A stretch of 64,000 bases of DNA from Bacillota bacterium. Lineage in GTDB: Bacteria; Bacillota; Clostridia; Acetivibrionales; DSM-1351. The notes below the pieces were generated by a model, which was not told where the DNA came from, searched no databases, and worked only from the letters and a program-made list of their open reading frames with translations. The first letter of the stretch is position 1. The number at the start of each line of letters is the position of its first letter. A program made the translations under genes and the position numbers. The stretch spans positions 47,702-111,701 of the forward strand of contig JAEZRV010000070.1 in the NCBI GenBank assembly GCA_023444055.1, read 5' to 3'. Shown piece by piece: positions 1 through 9,172 of the stretch.

Positions 1-1
1 A

Positions 2-613
2 AAGGATATTGTTTCTGAGTTTACTATGCAGCCTGAAGGACCACATCCTACAGTAATAATTGATGCTGGTCACGGTGGTCGGGAGCCTGGTGCAACAAAG
101 GGTTCTATTCAAGAAAAAGATATTACATTGGCTATAGCCTTGCAGGTGGAAAAAATTTTAAAAGAGAAAAACATCAGCTACTATATGACAAGAAATGATG
201 ATACCTATCTAAGCTTGGAAGATAGAATTGATATCGCAAACAAAAAATCTTGCAAGCTATTTGTCAGTATTCATAACAACTCATTCACCGATACATCTCA
301 AAGGGGTGTTTTAACAACATATAATCCTTATTCCGAAACCGGCAAGGATATTGCAAGTATTATGCAATCAAACATAGGGGATCTATGCCAGAAAAACAGG
401 GATGTAATGCCCCGTCCAAATCTTTATGTTCTACGTTATACAAATATGCCTTCAATACTTTTAGAGATAGGCTTTATGTCAAACAAACATGATTTAAAAC
501 TATTAACCGAGGACAATTTTCAAATAAAATGCGCACAGCAGATAGTCCTTGGGATCGAAGAAATCATAACTAAATATTTTCCTGACGAAGTAAAAAGCTC
601 TGCAGGAGGCTAA
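2..613 (+). CDS. N-acetylmuramoyl-L-alanine amidase, 5' end cut off by the window
   Basis: Zinc-dependent amidase of the Amidase_3 family, which cuts the amide bond between N-acetylmuramic acid and the peptide in peptidoglycan. The frame is open from base 2, so the true start lies outside the window; the first ATG at 26 is unlikely to be the start because it has no ribosome binding site. Seen directly: VIIDAGHGG with the first zinc histidine, a glutamate shortly after it (GGREPG), SIHNN with the second histidine, and LLEIGFMSN with the catalytic glutamate. Any signal peptide would be in the missing part. It could be CwlD (spore cortex) or a vegetative amidase; the visible part cannot decide. 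Its 3' end overlaps the convergent dus gene by 44 bp. Confidence 0.9.
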   Translation, partial: KDIVSEFTMQPEGPHPTVIIDAGHGGREPGATKGSIQEKDITLAIALQVEKILKEKNISYYMTRNDDTYLSLEDRIDIANKKSCKLFVSIHNNSFTDTSQRGVLTTYNPYSETGKDIASIMQSNIGDLCQKNRDVMPRPNLYVLRYTNMPSILLEIGFMSNKHDLKLLTEDNFQIKCAQQIVLGIEEIITKYFPDEVKSSAGG

Positions 614-1541
614 AAATTTCTTCTTTATCTGTTAAAGTAAAAATCTTTTGCTTAGTATATGCTGCATCCCTCAAGCCTTTAATATACCAAGCTATATGTG
701 ATCTCATTTCAAGTATACCTGTTCTTTCTCCTTTATGCTCCATAAGCATATTCATATGCCTTATAATTGTTTCTATTTTCTGTTGAGCTGTAGGTAAAGG
801 AACAATTACGCCCTCTTCAAGATATTTGTTTATTTGATTAAATATCCAAGGATTACCTTGAGCCCCTCTGCCAATCATTATTGCATCACAGCCTGTTTCT
901 TCAAATAAACGTTTTGCTTCTTTCGGTCCAACCACATCACCATTTCCTATTACAGGAATTGAAACTGCCTGTTTAACCTGCTTAATAATATCCCAATCGG
1001 CTTTACCGCTATACTGTTGTTCACGAGTTCTACCATGAACGGCAACAGCACTGGCACCATTTTCTTCGGCTATCTGAGCAATTTCAACAGCGTTGATAGT
1101 AGCATCATCCCAGCCTTTACGTATCTTCACTGTAACAGGCTTTTCAGTAGCACCTGAAACAGCTCTAACTATCCTAGCCACTAGCTCTGGCTTCTTCATC
1201 AGAGCACTGCCCTCACCGTTTTTCGTTATCTTAGGAGCAGGACAGCCCATATTAATGTCAATAATGCTAGCATCCGATTTATCTAACTTTGCCGCTACCT
1301 CTGCCATTATTTCAGGCTCAGAACCAAATATCTGTACAGCACCCGGCTTCTCTTTCTCATCAAGAAGTGTTAACTGAGTACTTTTCATATCATTGTAGTG
1401 CATTCCTTTTGCACTGACCATTTCAGTATAAACAAGACCGCAGCCCTGCTCCTTGCATAACACACGAAATGGCATGTCAGTGACTCCAGCCATTGGTGCT
1501 AAAAAAATTCGATTATCTAATTCTACGTTTCCTATTTTCAA
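570..1541 (-). CDS. dusB: tRNA-dihydrouridine synthase
   Basis: Flavin enzyme that reduces uridine to dihydrouridine in the D-loop of tRNAs. The 323-residue protein shows the FMN-barrel start LAPMAGVTDMPFR (residues 14-26), the catalytic cysteine in DINMGCPAPK (Cys100), the GRTREQQYSG segment and the phosphate-binding GNGDV and GRGAQGNPW segments. Length fits the DusB group. The start codon is TTG (complement of bases 1539-1541), preceded by GAGG at a rather long distance. The gene converges on the amidase gene and the two overlap by 44 bp, so the 3' ends are antisense to each other. Confidence 0.93.
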   Translation of the reverse strand: MKIGNVELDNRIFLAPMAGVTDMPFRVLCKEQGCGLVYTEMVSAKGMHYNDMKSTQLTLLDEKEKPGAVQIFGSEPEIMAEVAAKLDKSDASIIDINMGCPAPKITKNGEGSALMKKPELVARIVRAVSGATEKPVTVKIRKGWDDATINAVEIAQIAEENGASAVAVHGRTREQQYSGKADWDIIKQVKQAVSIPVIGNGDVVGPKEAKRLFEETGCDAIMIGRGAQGNPWIFNQINKYLEEGVIVPLPTAQQKIETIIRHMNMLMEHKGERTGILEMRSHIAWYIKGLRDAAYTKQKIFTLTDKEEIFSLLQSFLLRQENI

Positions 1542-1709
1542 TGTTTTTGTTTCCTCGTTTAGTTAAATATTCTTTAGATAAATATATGTCTCACATATTA
1601 GATAAAATACTATCTAAAGCTGTTTATAATTTTACCATCTTTTTTTGATAATAGTCTACAAAAGCGGATAAAAATATTTAATAATATAAGTACATCAAGT
1701 TATTAGACT

Positions 1710-1769
1710 CTAGCACCCCCGAATAGGTGCCATTAGGCTATCAAAACAATTTTTTATATTATCATCCAT
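1710..1769 (-). CDS. possible 19-residue micro-ORF ending in cysteine
   Basis: A very short frame, MDDNIKNCFDSLMAPIRGC, starts with ATG 8 bases after AGGAG, which is an excellent ribosome binding site. It ends in TAG within a small GC-rich hairpin (arms GCACC at 1713-1717 and GGTGC at 1726-1730). It lies between the terminator of the decarboxylase gene and dusB, in an otherwise empty 459-bp gap. I do not recognise it. It could be a real small peptide, the start of a truncated gene, or chance. Confidence 0.25.
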   Translation of the reverse strand: MDDNIKNCFDSLMAPIRGC

Positions 1770-1862
1770 AGATTTAACTCCTATATTATGCAATGCTTAA
1801 TATAATACTTTCTATTATTTATCATTATACATGAAAATACCTTTGTCAACCTACAACAGCGT

Positions 1863-1900
1863 AAAAACAAACACCAATATCCTCATGAATACTGGTGTTT
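1863..1900 (-). terminator. rho-independent terminator after the CMD gene
   Basis: Arms AAACACCA (1869-1876) and TGGTGTTT (1893-1900) form a stem with more A-T pairs inside it. On the minus strand it is followed by a T-rich tail (complement of 1863-1868). It lies 101 bp beyond the stop of the carboxymuconolactone decarboxylase gene. Confidence 0.7.
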
Positions 1901-2000
1901 AGATCATCTTTATCGAAATATTTCTTTAAACATAAATTCAGTAGTACATTAATTCTTTTAGATCTTATTATAAATCATTCTTAAATAATATTGATATCCT

Positions 2001-2795
2001 CTACTTCCTAGCCTCTAAAACAGCCATTAGTATATTAACCCCATTTATAGCTACTGGAAATCCACAAAAAGCAGTCATTAAAAGCATTATTTCCTTTATA
2101 TGCTCAGGTGTAACTCCTATATTCAGTGCCATATTCATATGTGTTCTTAACTGTGATTGAGCTGTTCCTAAAGCGGTCATTGCAGAAATAGAAGCAATTT
2201 CTCTGTATTTTTTATCTATATTATTTCTTGCCGTAATATCGGCTTGGCCGCAAATTACAAGGCTTACTAACTCCGGTGAAAAATCATTATAAGCTTTTTC
2301 TAGGAGTTCTACCTGACTGCCGTCTAATTCTGACATTACCTGTGAACCTACTTTGTATCTATCCATAGGAGAAATTTGATTTGTTGGCTCAAGACCTATA
2401 TTATCATTTATACCCTTGCTTTTACGTTCAGCTAATACGACTCTTAGCAGGTTCATTGCATTAATACATGCTGGAAAACCGGCAAATGCGGACATTTGAA
2501 GTATTATTTCTTTTATTTCATTTATAGTACAGCCAACATTCAATGCTCCATTTATGTGTAGCTTTAATTGCTCTTGAGCATTTCCAAGTGCTGTTAAAGC
2601 CGCAACAACTGCTATCTCTTTTGACTTTAAATCTAAAGCCTCTCTGCTATAAATCTCACCCCACACATGCTCAACAACATATTTTTCTAAGTCAGGAAAT
2701 AAACTCTTTATGTCATTTTCCAGATTATTATCTAGCCCACATAAAACTTCTTGCATTTTTAAATATCCTTGCTCTAGTTTTTTATTCTGTTCCAT
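2001..2795 (-). CDS. tandem carboxymuconolactone decarboxylase-family protein
   Basis: 264 residues made of two AhpD/CMD-like helical domains, about residues 20-125 and 150-260, that are clearly related to each other (LTALGNAQEQLKLHINGALN against MTALGTAQSQLRTHMNMALN). The redox CxxC pair of true AhpD is absent in both halves, so an alkyl-hydroperoxidase role is unlikely; single-domain relatives are often called YurZ-like and their substrates are mostly unknown. Start ATG has GAGGAG 8 bases upstream. Monocistronic with its own terminator. Substrate and pathway cannot be read from the neighbours. Confidence 0.85.
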   Translation of the reverse strand: MEQNKKLEQGYLKMQEVLCGLDNNLENDIKSLFPDLEKYVVEHVWGEIYSREALDLKSKEIAVVAALTALGNAQEQLKLHINGALNVGCTINEIKEIILQMSAFAGFPACINAMNLLRVVLAERKSKGINDNIGLEPTNQISPMDRYKVGSQVMSELDGSQVELLEKAYNDFSPELVSLVICGQADITARNNIDKKYREIASISAMTALGTAQSQLRTHMNMALNIGVTPEHIKEIMLLMTAFCGFPVAINGVNILMAVLEARK

Positions 2796-3064
2796 AAGGT
2801 CTTCTCCTCTGTGATAGAATTAATTTTTAGTAAATTATTTTTACAAACTTAGAATCAAATAAAATGTTATCTAATTTTTCAATTCTATACTTGCTTATAA
2901 TATTTCTTGTAAATAGTATTAACTGTGTAATATATTTGTATATTCCGACATATACCATTTAAAAGTAATTCTACACAATAATTTAAATACCTTTAAAATA
3001 ATGGAACTTTGTTGAGTAGATATGAAATAATTTAGGTGTTGTAGGGGCAAAAAACCTCCCATTT

Positions 3065-3763
3065 TTATTTAATAAATGGATTATTTGTTTTATCATCTTT
3101 ATGAAAATACCTAGTTAAATGGTCATGTTCTCCAGTAACATTATACACAACCCACTCACCTATATTTGTTGCATGATCAGCCATACGTTCAAGATACTTT
3201 GCTATAAACATAAAGTTAATTGCTTGTTCAACTGATTCCGAATCATTTTTCATATTACTACTTAACTCTAGTACAATTTTACGAAACAAATCATCCACCT
3301 CATCGTCACTGCTACAAACCGATTTTGCAAGCTCAACATCCTGCTTCACATAAGCATCAATTGATTTATTAACCATCTGTTTCGCAAGTTCAGCCATTTT
3401 AGGAATATCAATTAAAGGTTTAATGTATTTCTCTTTTGCCATCCTTATCGTTATTTCTGCAATATCGGATGAGTGGTCGCCAATCCTCTCCATATCAGTT
3501 ATAATCTTCAATGCAGCACTGATAGTTCTTAAATCTTTAGCTAAAGGTTGCTGACGTGCTATTAGATTAAGGCAGCGCCTTTCTATCTTTTGTTCAAGGT
3601 CATCAATGAAATCATCGTCTCTAAATACTTTTCTTGCAAGCTCAATATCTTGTTTTTTCAAAGCCACAATAGTATTTTCAATAGATTCTTCAACAAGGCT
3701 CCCCATCTTTATCATATCCATATGCAAATCTTCAAGTTCTTTATCAAAAAAATCCCTCGTCAT
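3065..3763 (-). CDS. phoU: phosphate signalling/uptake regulator PhoU
   Basis: Cytoplasmic three-helix-bundle protein that links the Pst transporter to the PhoR sensor and limits phosphate uptake. 232 residues with two PhoU repeats: the first around EDLHMDMIKMGSLVEESI, the second around IDIPKMAELAKQMVNKSI, each with the metal-binding E/D-rich helix ends (RIGDHSSDIAE, RMADHATNIGE). I start it at the ATG at 3763, which has AAGGAG 12 bases upstream; the frame is open further upstream but would run into pstB. It is the last gene of the pst operon, 31 bp after pstB. Confidence 0.92.
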   Translation of the reverse strand: MTRDFFDKELEDLHMDMIKMGSLVEESIENTIVALKKQDIELARKVFRDDDFIDDLEQKIERRCLNLIARQQPLAKDLRTISAALKIITDMERIGDHSSDIAEITIRMAKEKYIKPLIDIPKMAELAKQMVNKSIDAYVKQDVELAKSVCSSDDEVDDLFRKIVLELSSNMKNDSESVEQAINFMFIAKYLERMADHATNIGEWVVYNVTGEHDHLTRYFHKDDKTNNPFIK

Positions 3764-3794
3764 ATTCTTATCAATCTCCTTAAAATAATAATTG

Positions 3795-4556
3795 TTATCC
3801 AAATCTTCCTGTAATATAATCTTCCGTCCTTTTATCAGACGGAACACTAAACACCTTTTCGGTAGAATTATACTCAACAATTTCTCCTAGAAGAAAGAAT
3901 GCTGTTTTATCAGATATACGTGCTGCTTGCTGCATATTATGAGTAACAATAATTATTGTATATTTATCCTTAAGTTCATCAATTAAATCCTCTATCTTTA
4001 ATGTTGACAAAGGGTCAAGAGCTGATGTAGGTTCATCCATTAATACTACTTCTGGTTCTACAGCCAAAACTCTGGCAATACAAAGCCTTTGCTGCTGTCC
4101 ACCTGAAAGTCCCAAAGCATTTTGTTTAAGCCGGTCTTTTACTTCCTCCCAAATAGCAGAGTTCCTTAAACTTTTTTCAACAATATCATCAAGCATTGAT
4201 TTAGATTTAATACCATGTATTCTCGCACCATATGCAACATTATCATATATGGACATTGGAAATGGGTTTGGTTTCTGAAATACCATGCCTACCCGTTTTC
4301 TCAATTCAACTAGATCATACTCCTTATATATGTTCAGATTGTCGAAATATACGTCTCCTGAGATTTTTACATTAGACACCAAATCATTCATCCTATTAAG
4401 TGTTTTCAAAAAAGTAGATTTACCACAACCAGAAGGTCCTATTAAAGCAGTAACTTTTCTATCTTCAATTTGTATGCTTATATTTTTTAATGCTTGACTG
4501 TTTCCATAAAATAGGTTTAAGTCTTTTGTAAATATTTTCATTTGATTTCCATCCAT
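3795..4556 (-). CDS. pstB: phosphate ABC transporter ATP-binding protein PstB
   Basis: ATPase subunit of the high-affinity phosphate importer, a peripheral membrane protein working with PstC and PstA. 253 residues with Walker A GPSGCGKST (residues 40-48), signature LSGGQQQR, Walker B with VVLMDEPTSALD, and the switch histidine in IIVTHNMQQAARISD. Length and motifs are typical. An inner ATG (MKIFTKDL, 15 bases downstream) is an alternative start. It follows pstA by 79 bp in the same operon. Confidence 0.96.
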   Translation of the reverse strand: MDGNQMKIFTKDLNLFYGNSQALKNISIQIEDRKVTALIGPSGCGKSTFLKTLNRMNDLVSNVKISGDVYFDNLNIYKEYDLVELRKRVGMVFQKPNPFPMSIYDNVAYGARIHGIKSKSMLDDIVEKSLRNSAIWEEVKDRLKQNALGLSGGQQQRLCIARVLAVEPEVVLMDEPTSALDPLSTLKIEDLIDELKDKYTIIIVTHNMQQAARISDKTAFFLLGEIVEYNSTEKVFSVPSDKRTEDYITGRFG

Positions 4557-4635
4557 TTTATTTACAACCTTTCTTCTCTATAAATTCTAATAACTAATAT
4601 GTGCTATTACAAATTAATACTAGGTTTTATAAATC

Positions 4636-5469
4636 CTAGTGACCAATTACCACATTTTTTATTTTTCTCGCAACCATACTTGTAATAAAATTAATTACTG
4701 CAACAATAATTATTAATATAGTTGCAGTAGCAAAAGCTTCCTCAAAAGAAAGGCCTTCCTTTGCCAGTAAATATAAATGAACTGATAAGGTTCTTCCAGA
4801 ATCCATAATACTTTCAGGAAGTCTTGCAACCATTCCAGCCGTAAGATATACAGCCGCTGTTTCACCAATAATTCTACCTATGCTTAATATCACTGCTGTT
4901 AAAATCCCAGAAATTGCACTTGGCAAAACAACTTTAACAATAGTTTGAAGTTTGGTAGCTCCTAATGCTAAACTTCCTTCTCTGTAAGCTTTTGGTACAG
5001 CTTTTAGAGCTTCTTCCGTTGTCCTTATTATTGTAGGAAGAACCATAATACTTAAGGTTAAAGCTCCCGATAATAGTGAAAAACTAAACTTTAAGATGGT
5101 TACGAAAAAGATAAAACCAAAAAGACCGTAAATAATTGAGGGTATGCCTGCAAGTGTTTCTGTTGCGAAGCGAATCAATCTAAGAATTTTCCCAGGTTTT
5201 GAGTATTCAACCAAATAAATAGCTGAAAATATTCCTATAGGGGTTGAAATAATAACAGATAGCAATATAATGTACACTGTATTTAAAATCATTGGTAAAA
5301 TTCCATGTTTATCACCTTTGAATTCGGAAAAAATAAAATCAAAATTCAAGTGGCTAATTCCCTTTGATATGATGTATATTAAAATCCATGCCAATATACC
5401 CACGGTTATTATGGCACAAATCCACATAAATGCTTTAACAATTGCATCTTTTATCTTCCTGATATTCAA
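4636..5469 (-). CDS. pstA: phosphate ABC transporter permease PstA
   Basis: One of the two membrane subunits of the phosphate importer. 277 residues with about six hydrophobic helices and the EAA-type loop that contacts PstB (EGSLALGATKLQTIVKVVLP). The start overlaps the pstC stop by 4 bp, which suggests translational coupling. Homologous to the upstream PstC. Confidence 0.95.
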   Translation of the reverse strand: MNIRKIKDAIVKAFMWICAIITVGILAWILIYIISKGISHLNFDFIFSEFKGDKHGILPMILNTVYIILLSVIISTPIGIFSAIYLVEYSKPGKILRLIRFATETLAGIPSIIYGLFGFIFFVTILKFSFSLLSGALTLSIMVLPTIIRTTEEALKAVPKAYREGSLALGATKLQTIVKVVLPSAISGILTAVILSIGRIIGETAAVYLTAGMVARLPESIMDSGRTLSVHLYLLAKEGLSFEEAFATATILIIIVAVINFITSMVARKIKNVVIGH

Positions 5470-6431
5470 TTATCTTCACCTACCTTGCGAATAAAGACAT
5501 TCAATATAATGTTAAGTGCCATAATAAATACAAACAATACAACCCCTGTAGCAAATAAGGCTTCTTGATGAAGTCCTTGTGCATAGCTCATCTCAATTGC
5601 GATGTTAGAGGTAAGAGTCCTAACACGGTCAAATAGTGAATGCGGTATTTGAGGCGTATTTCCAATAACAAGAATTGCAGCCATTGTTTCTCCAATAGCA
5701 CGGCCCATACCTAATACAATTGCAGCCATTATCCCTGATTTGGCTGCCGGAATAATAACTTTAAAAATCGTCTGAACATGTGAGGCTCCTAGTGCCAAAG
5801 AGCCCTCTTTGTATTCTTTGGGTACAGATCTTATAGAAGTTTCTGCAATGCTTACTATTGTTGGCAGAATCATTATACCCAGTATAATAATGGCTGCTAA
5901 CAAACTATTACCTCCGCCGCCAAATTTTTTATCAATTATCGGAACAATTACTATAAGACCAAAGAAACCATAAACGACAGAAGGTATCCCAGCAAGTAGT
6001 TCTACAGCAGGTCTAATAACTTTAGAAAGCTTTTCAGGTGCTACTTCTGCAAGCAAAATAGCAGTCATTAATCCAATAGTTACACCAAGTGCAACCGAGC
6101 CAAGGGTTACAAGAACAGATGCAGCTATCATAGGAAGCAAACCAAACTTGCCTTCAAGCGGCTTCCATTCTGTTCCAAGGATAATTTCCTTAAATCCAAC
6201 CTTAAAAAATATTGGAATTCCATTAGCAAAAATATAAACGCTTATAATAATAACTGAAAGTATTGAAATACAAGCACATATTAAAAATAGATTTTCAAAT
6301 ATATGTTCAATAAGTTTTCTGATTCCTTTATTTTTATGTCTTTTATTTTTTTCAACATTTTTTATATCATTAAATACATATTTATTCATTAAACCGTCCT
6401 TTTGGTGTTTAATTATTTCACTCGTCACCAT
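5466..6431 (-). CDS. pstC: phosphate ABC transporter permease PstC
   Basis: Second membrane subunit of the phosphate importer. 321 residues, a charged cytoplasmic N-terminus (residues 1-45), then about six membrane helices, with the EAA loop EGSLALGASHVQTIFKVIIP. Two starts are plausible: the ATG at 6431, with GGAG 8 bases upstream, and the ATG at 6389 (MNKYVFND), with AAGGACGG 4 bases upstream. I keep the longer one. It follows pstS by about 85 bp. Confidence 0.94.
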   Translation of the reverse strand: MVTSEIIKHQKDGLMNKYVFNDIKNVEKNKRHKNKGIRKLIEHIFENLFLICACISILSVIIISVYIFANGIPIFFKVGFKEIILGTEWKPLEGKFGLLPMIAASVLVTLGSVALGVTIGLMTAILLAEVAPEKLSKVIRPAVELLAGIPSVVYGFFGLIVIVPIIDKKFGGGGNSLLAAIIILGIMILPTIVSIAETSIRSVPKEYKEGSLALGASHVQTIFKVIIPAAKSGIMAAIVLGMGRAIGETMAAILVIGNTPQIPHSLFDRVRTLTSNIAIEMSYAQGLHQEALFATGVVLFVFIMALNIILNVFIRKVGEDN

Positions 6432-6515
6432 TCTATCATCTCCAAATAGGCTTCAAATGCCCCTACCCTTCAAATGGAAGAGCAGGGGGAAGTATATTTA
6501 AACTATTTCAGCCTT

Positions 6516-7361
6516 TTATTTAACTGCTATATATTCCTTTGCAACTATTTGCTGTCCAGCATCGCTCAATACATAATCAAGGAATTCTTTTGCCTCTTTC
6601 TTAGGTTCACCTTTGGTAATCATAATAAATGGTCTTGATATTGTATATTTTTTATCACTAACATTTTTTTCTGTAGCTTCCACATCATCAACCTTAAGCT
6701 TTTTAGCCTTAGTTTGGTCTACCATTCCCACAGACATATACCCAATTGAGTTGTCTTTGCCTGCAACATTTGCCATAACAGCCCCGTTTCCTTCTGCAAT
6801 AAGGGCATTGTCAACAACCAAAGATATTTTTTTGTCACCCTCTTTTTTCTCGAGCTTTAAAAGTTCCTCAAATGCTCCACGTGTTCCAGAACCAGCTTCA
6901 CGGCTTACTACAATAATGTCCTTGTCTTCGCCGCCAACATCTTTCCAGTTTTTAATTTCCCCTTTGAAGATTTTAACAATTTGGTCTTTTGATAAATTTT
7001 CAACTTTATTGTTTGGATTAACTATAATCGCTATGCCATCAATCGCTATAATAGTCTCTTTTAGGTTCCATTTCTTTTCTTCATCAGTTAATTCCCTAGA
7101 TGATGTACCTATATCACAAGTACCATCATTAGTGGCTTTGATGCCTGCCGTTGACCCTACACCTTGAACATCTATTTTTACTTGGGACTGCTTTTCGCTA
7201 TAATCATCAGCTAACATTTGCGCCAATGGCTGTACAGATGTTGACCCAACAATAGATACTTTTTTATCAGCGTTGCTTCCACAACCAGAAAGAATCAAAG
7301 TTGTTGATAAAGTTAATAGTACTGCAATAGAAATAATTCTCATTTTATTGATATTTTTCAT
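6516..7361 (-). CDS. pstS: phosphate-binding lipoprotein PstS
   Basis: Extracellular phosphate receptor anchored by lipid, first gene of the pst operon. 281 residues. A lipoprotein signal peptide ends in LILSGC, with the lipidated cysteine at residue 27. The mature part has the PstS fold motifs GSTSVQPLA, GTSSRELTDEE and the phosphate-contact loop SREAGSGTRGAFEE. Start ATG has GGAGG 7 bases upstream. A Pho-box-like array lies 54 bp upstream, so phosphate-starvation induction by PhoP is expected. Confidence 0.95.
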   Translation of the reverse strand: MKNINKMRIISIAVLLTLSTTLILSGCGSNADKKVSIVGSTSVQPLAQMLADDYSEKQSQVKIDVQGVGSTAGIKATNDGTCDIGTSSRELTDEEKKWNLKETIIAIDGIAIIVNPNNKVENLSKDQIVKIFKGEIKNWKDVGGEDKDIIVVSREAGSGTRGAFEELLKLEKKEGDKKISLVVDNALIAEGNGAVMANVAGKDNSIGYMSVGMVDQTKAKKLKVDDVEATEKNVSDKKYTISRPFIMITKGEPKKEAKEFLDYVLSDAGQQIVAKEYIAVK

Positions 7362-7399
7362 TTTTCGTCCTCCTTCAAATTTATACTTTCATTACTTTT

Positions 7400-7453
7400 A
7401 TTTTAGAAAACCAATATTAACGATTAATAAAGAGAACGTTAAAAGCATGTTAA
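7400..7453 (-). promoter_or_regulatory. Pho-box-like promoter of the pst operon
   Basis: On the minus strand four TTAACA-like hexamers recur at an exact 11-bp period: TTAACA (7448-7453), TTAACG (7437-7442), TTTATT (7426-7431) and TTAATA (7415-7420). A TAAAAT -10-like box (7400-7405) follows after 9 bp. In Bacillus, PhoP binds direct repeats of TT(A/T/C)ACA with the same 11-bp spacing just upstream of the -10 box. Match is by eye. Confidence 0.65.
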
Positions 7454-7694
7454 ATTACATAAATCATAGAAAACTTTATCAATAAGCAATAAAAGAGTTA
7501 ATTTATCGCTTCTATTACTTTGGCTATTGTTTTAAATTTATATTAATATTATTTAGTAAACCTTGTTGCTATATGTACACCTTTTATTGGTATCTTAATT
7601 GAGAGCTTAAAAAGATTAAATATTTTCTTTAATCATAAACTGGACAAAAAAAAGACATGCCAAACTATGAAAAGTCTGACACATCTACTATCTA

Positions 7695-7721
7695 GCGTCC
7701 TGAACAGGAATCGAACCCGTA
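7695..7721 (-). pseudogene. 3' fragment of tRNA-Arg (relic)
   Basis: These 27 bases match the 3' part (acceptor and T arm) of the tRNA-Arg gene at 10136-10210 with one mismatch. Nothing of the D arm or anticodon arm remains and the CCA is missing. Such 3' fragments are typically left where an element integrated into a tRNA gene. Confidence 0.75.
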
Positions 7722-7829
7722 AGTTAAATTTGCCACAAAAAGATACATTCATTAAACGCATTATTTCTTTTATCTGAGCAAGTATAAGTCTTACTGTAGC
7801 AAACGTTATAACAATATATAATAAACTAT

Positions 7830-8735
7830 TTAATTTATAGCTTTAACAGGGCGTGCTTCAATGTACCCTCTGTAACCCATTGGTGCAAGCTGAAACCTTG
7901 GTGCAGTTTCTGGTGCCCACTGATATCCGTAAATAGTAGGATCAAACCTTTCAATATGATTCCAAACTTCACCTATTGCATCCATAAAATCATCATCATT
8001 ATAGGCTTCGCCTTGAAAAATCATTAGTTTACAAGGTGGCAATTCAATAACTTCATATCCATCAGGTATATTATTAGAATAGTCTATCGGAACTTCTACT
8101 CCTTGTACATATTGTGATGTTCCTTCTTTTATAAGATGTTTTGGTAGCCACATTCCAATAGGTTCATACATCGCTTCTTTTACGCTTGAAAGTACTGACC
8201 ACACATCACAGCCAACCTCTTCACAGTATGCAAAATATTCAGTTGCCTTTTTTCCTCGCATTAACAAAACTTTTCGTGCAGGACGTTCAATCACCTGTAC
8301 AAATACTGATTTTGTGTTATTTTCTTTACTCATCACTTTTCCTCCCTTATGAAATGCTCGGTAGGCATCAAAAACTTTCTGAGGCATAAACAATTTTATT
8401 GGCGGTGTACATTGACTGTACTTACTAGGAGGCATTCCAAATTCCTTTGAAAAGGCTCTTGTAAATCCCTCGTGAGAGTCAAACACAAAGTCCATTGCAA
8501 CATCTATAATTTTTTCATTACTATCTCGCAGTATTAATGCTGCTTTAGTAAGTCGTAATGCACGAATATACTCAAATGGTGCTTTACCAGTAACTTCTTT
8601 GAATAGCCTTGCAGCATGCCATGGCGAATATCCTGCCGCAATAGCTAACTCTTTTAAAGATATTTTTTTTAAGATGTTATCGTCGATATATTCTTGCATT
8701 CTTTGTACCGCCATAATAGTTTCAGCCTCAAACAT
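7830..8735 (-). CDS. AraC-family regulator with GyrI-like effector domain
   Basis: 301-residue transcription regulator. Residues 1-110 are the double helix-turn-helix of AraC/XylS proteins (KISLKELAIAAGYSPWHAAR; the second helix pair near VAMDFVFDSHEGFTRAFSKE and FGMPPSKYS). Residues 145-300 resemble the GyrI/SOUL-like effector-binding domain found in BmrR and Rob, including the ending FQLAPMGYRGYIEARPVK. Start ATG follows AGGAGGTAAGAAA. Relatives control multidrug or stress genes, but no transporter is next to it here, so the target is unknown. It lies between the tRNA-Arg relic and the intact tRNA-Arg. Confidence 0.88.
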   Translation of the reverse strand: MFEAETIMAVQRMQEYIDDNILKKISLKELAIAAGYSPWHAARLFKEVTGKAPFEYIRALRLTKAALILRDSNEKIIDVAMDFVFDSHEGFTRAFSKEFGMPPSKYSQCTPPIKLFMPQKVFDAYRAFHKGGKVMSKENNTKSVFVQVIERPARKVLLMRGKKATEYFAYCEEVGCDVWSVLSSVKEAMYEPIGMWLPKHLIKEGTSQYVQGVEVPIDYSNNIPDGYEVIELPPCKLMIFQGEAYNDDDFMDAIGEVWNHIERFDPTIYGYQWAPETAPRFQLAPMGYRGYIEARPVKAIN

Positions 8736-9003
8736 TTTCTTACCTCCTGATGTCTAAATTATATTTCATAAAGACTTTTAATTCTTGACTTCAGTTGCTA
8801 ATAAAAAAGCAGTTATGGCTCAACATATTTATTTTTATTAGTCCACAGATTGGTAGGCTAGTCTCTTTTGGTCTGATAATATTATATAAGTATGATTTGC
8901 CTTATAAATAAAAACATGGCATTATTTTATTTCCTGCTACAAGTCTCACAGGCTTATTACAGCATGGACAAATTAAAGAATTAGAATATCATTTTAGCCT
9001 AAT

Positions 9004-9083
9004 TTATTCACGCTCTACTGGTTTATATACTCCATATTCATCTTTTAAATCAGAGGCAATAAAATCCACTCACATTTAAGCAT
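9004..9083 (-). pseudogene. decayed small gene
   Basis: A start with an excellent ribosome binding site (AGGAGGTTTT then ATG at 9083) opens a frame that stops after 12 codons. Shifting frame gives a protein-like tail ending DEYGVYKPVERE before a TAA at 9004-9006. This looks like a short gene broken by a frameshift. Function unknown. Confidence 0.3.
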
Positions 9084-9148
9084 AAAACCTCCTATTTTTT
9101 GATTTAACAAGATTATATACCATGTTATCACAGTATTTAACTATGAAA

Positions 9149-9172
9149 AAGACCCTCGGTTAAGAAGGTCTT
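9149..9172 (-). terminator. terminator after the Doc fragment
   Basis: Arms AAGACC (9149-9154) and GGTCTT (9167-9172), followed on the minus strand by a run of Ts. The stop codon of the Doc-like fragment (9171-9173) overlaps the hairpin. Confidence 0.65.

Noticed and set aside
2001..2795. Alkyl hydroperoxide reductase AhpD
   Set aside because: Both domains lack the CxxC redox pair.
3764..3880. Extra 39 residues at the start of phoU
   Set aside because: They overlap pstB and lack a ribosome binding site; the ATG at 3763 follows AAGGAG.
7640..7690. Terminator beside the tRNA-Arg relic
   Set aside because: A run of As is present but the putative stem (AGAC/GTCT) is only four pairs long.
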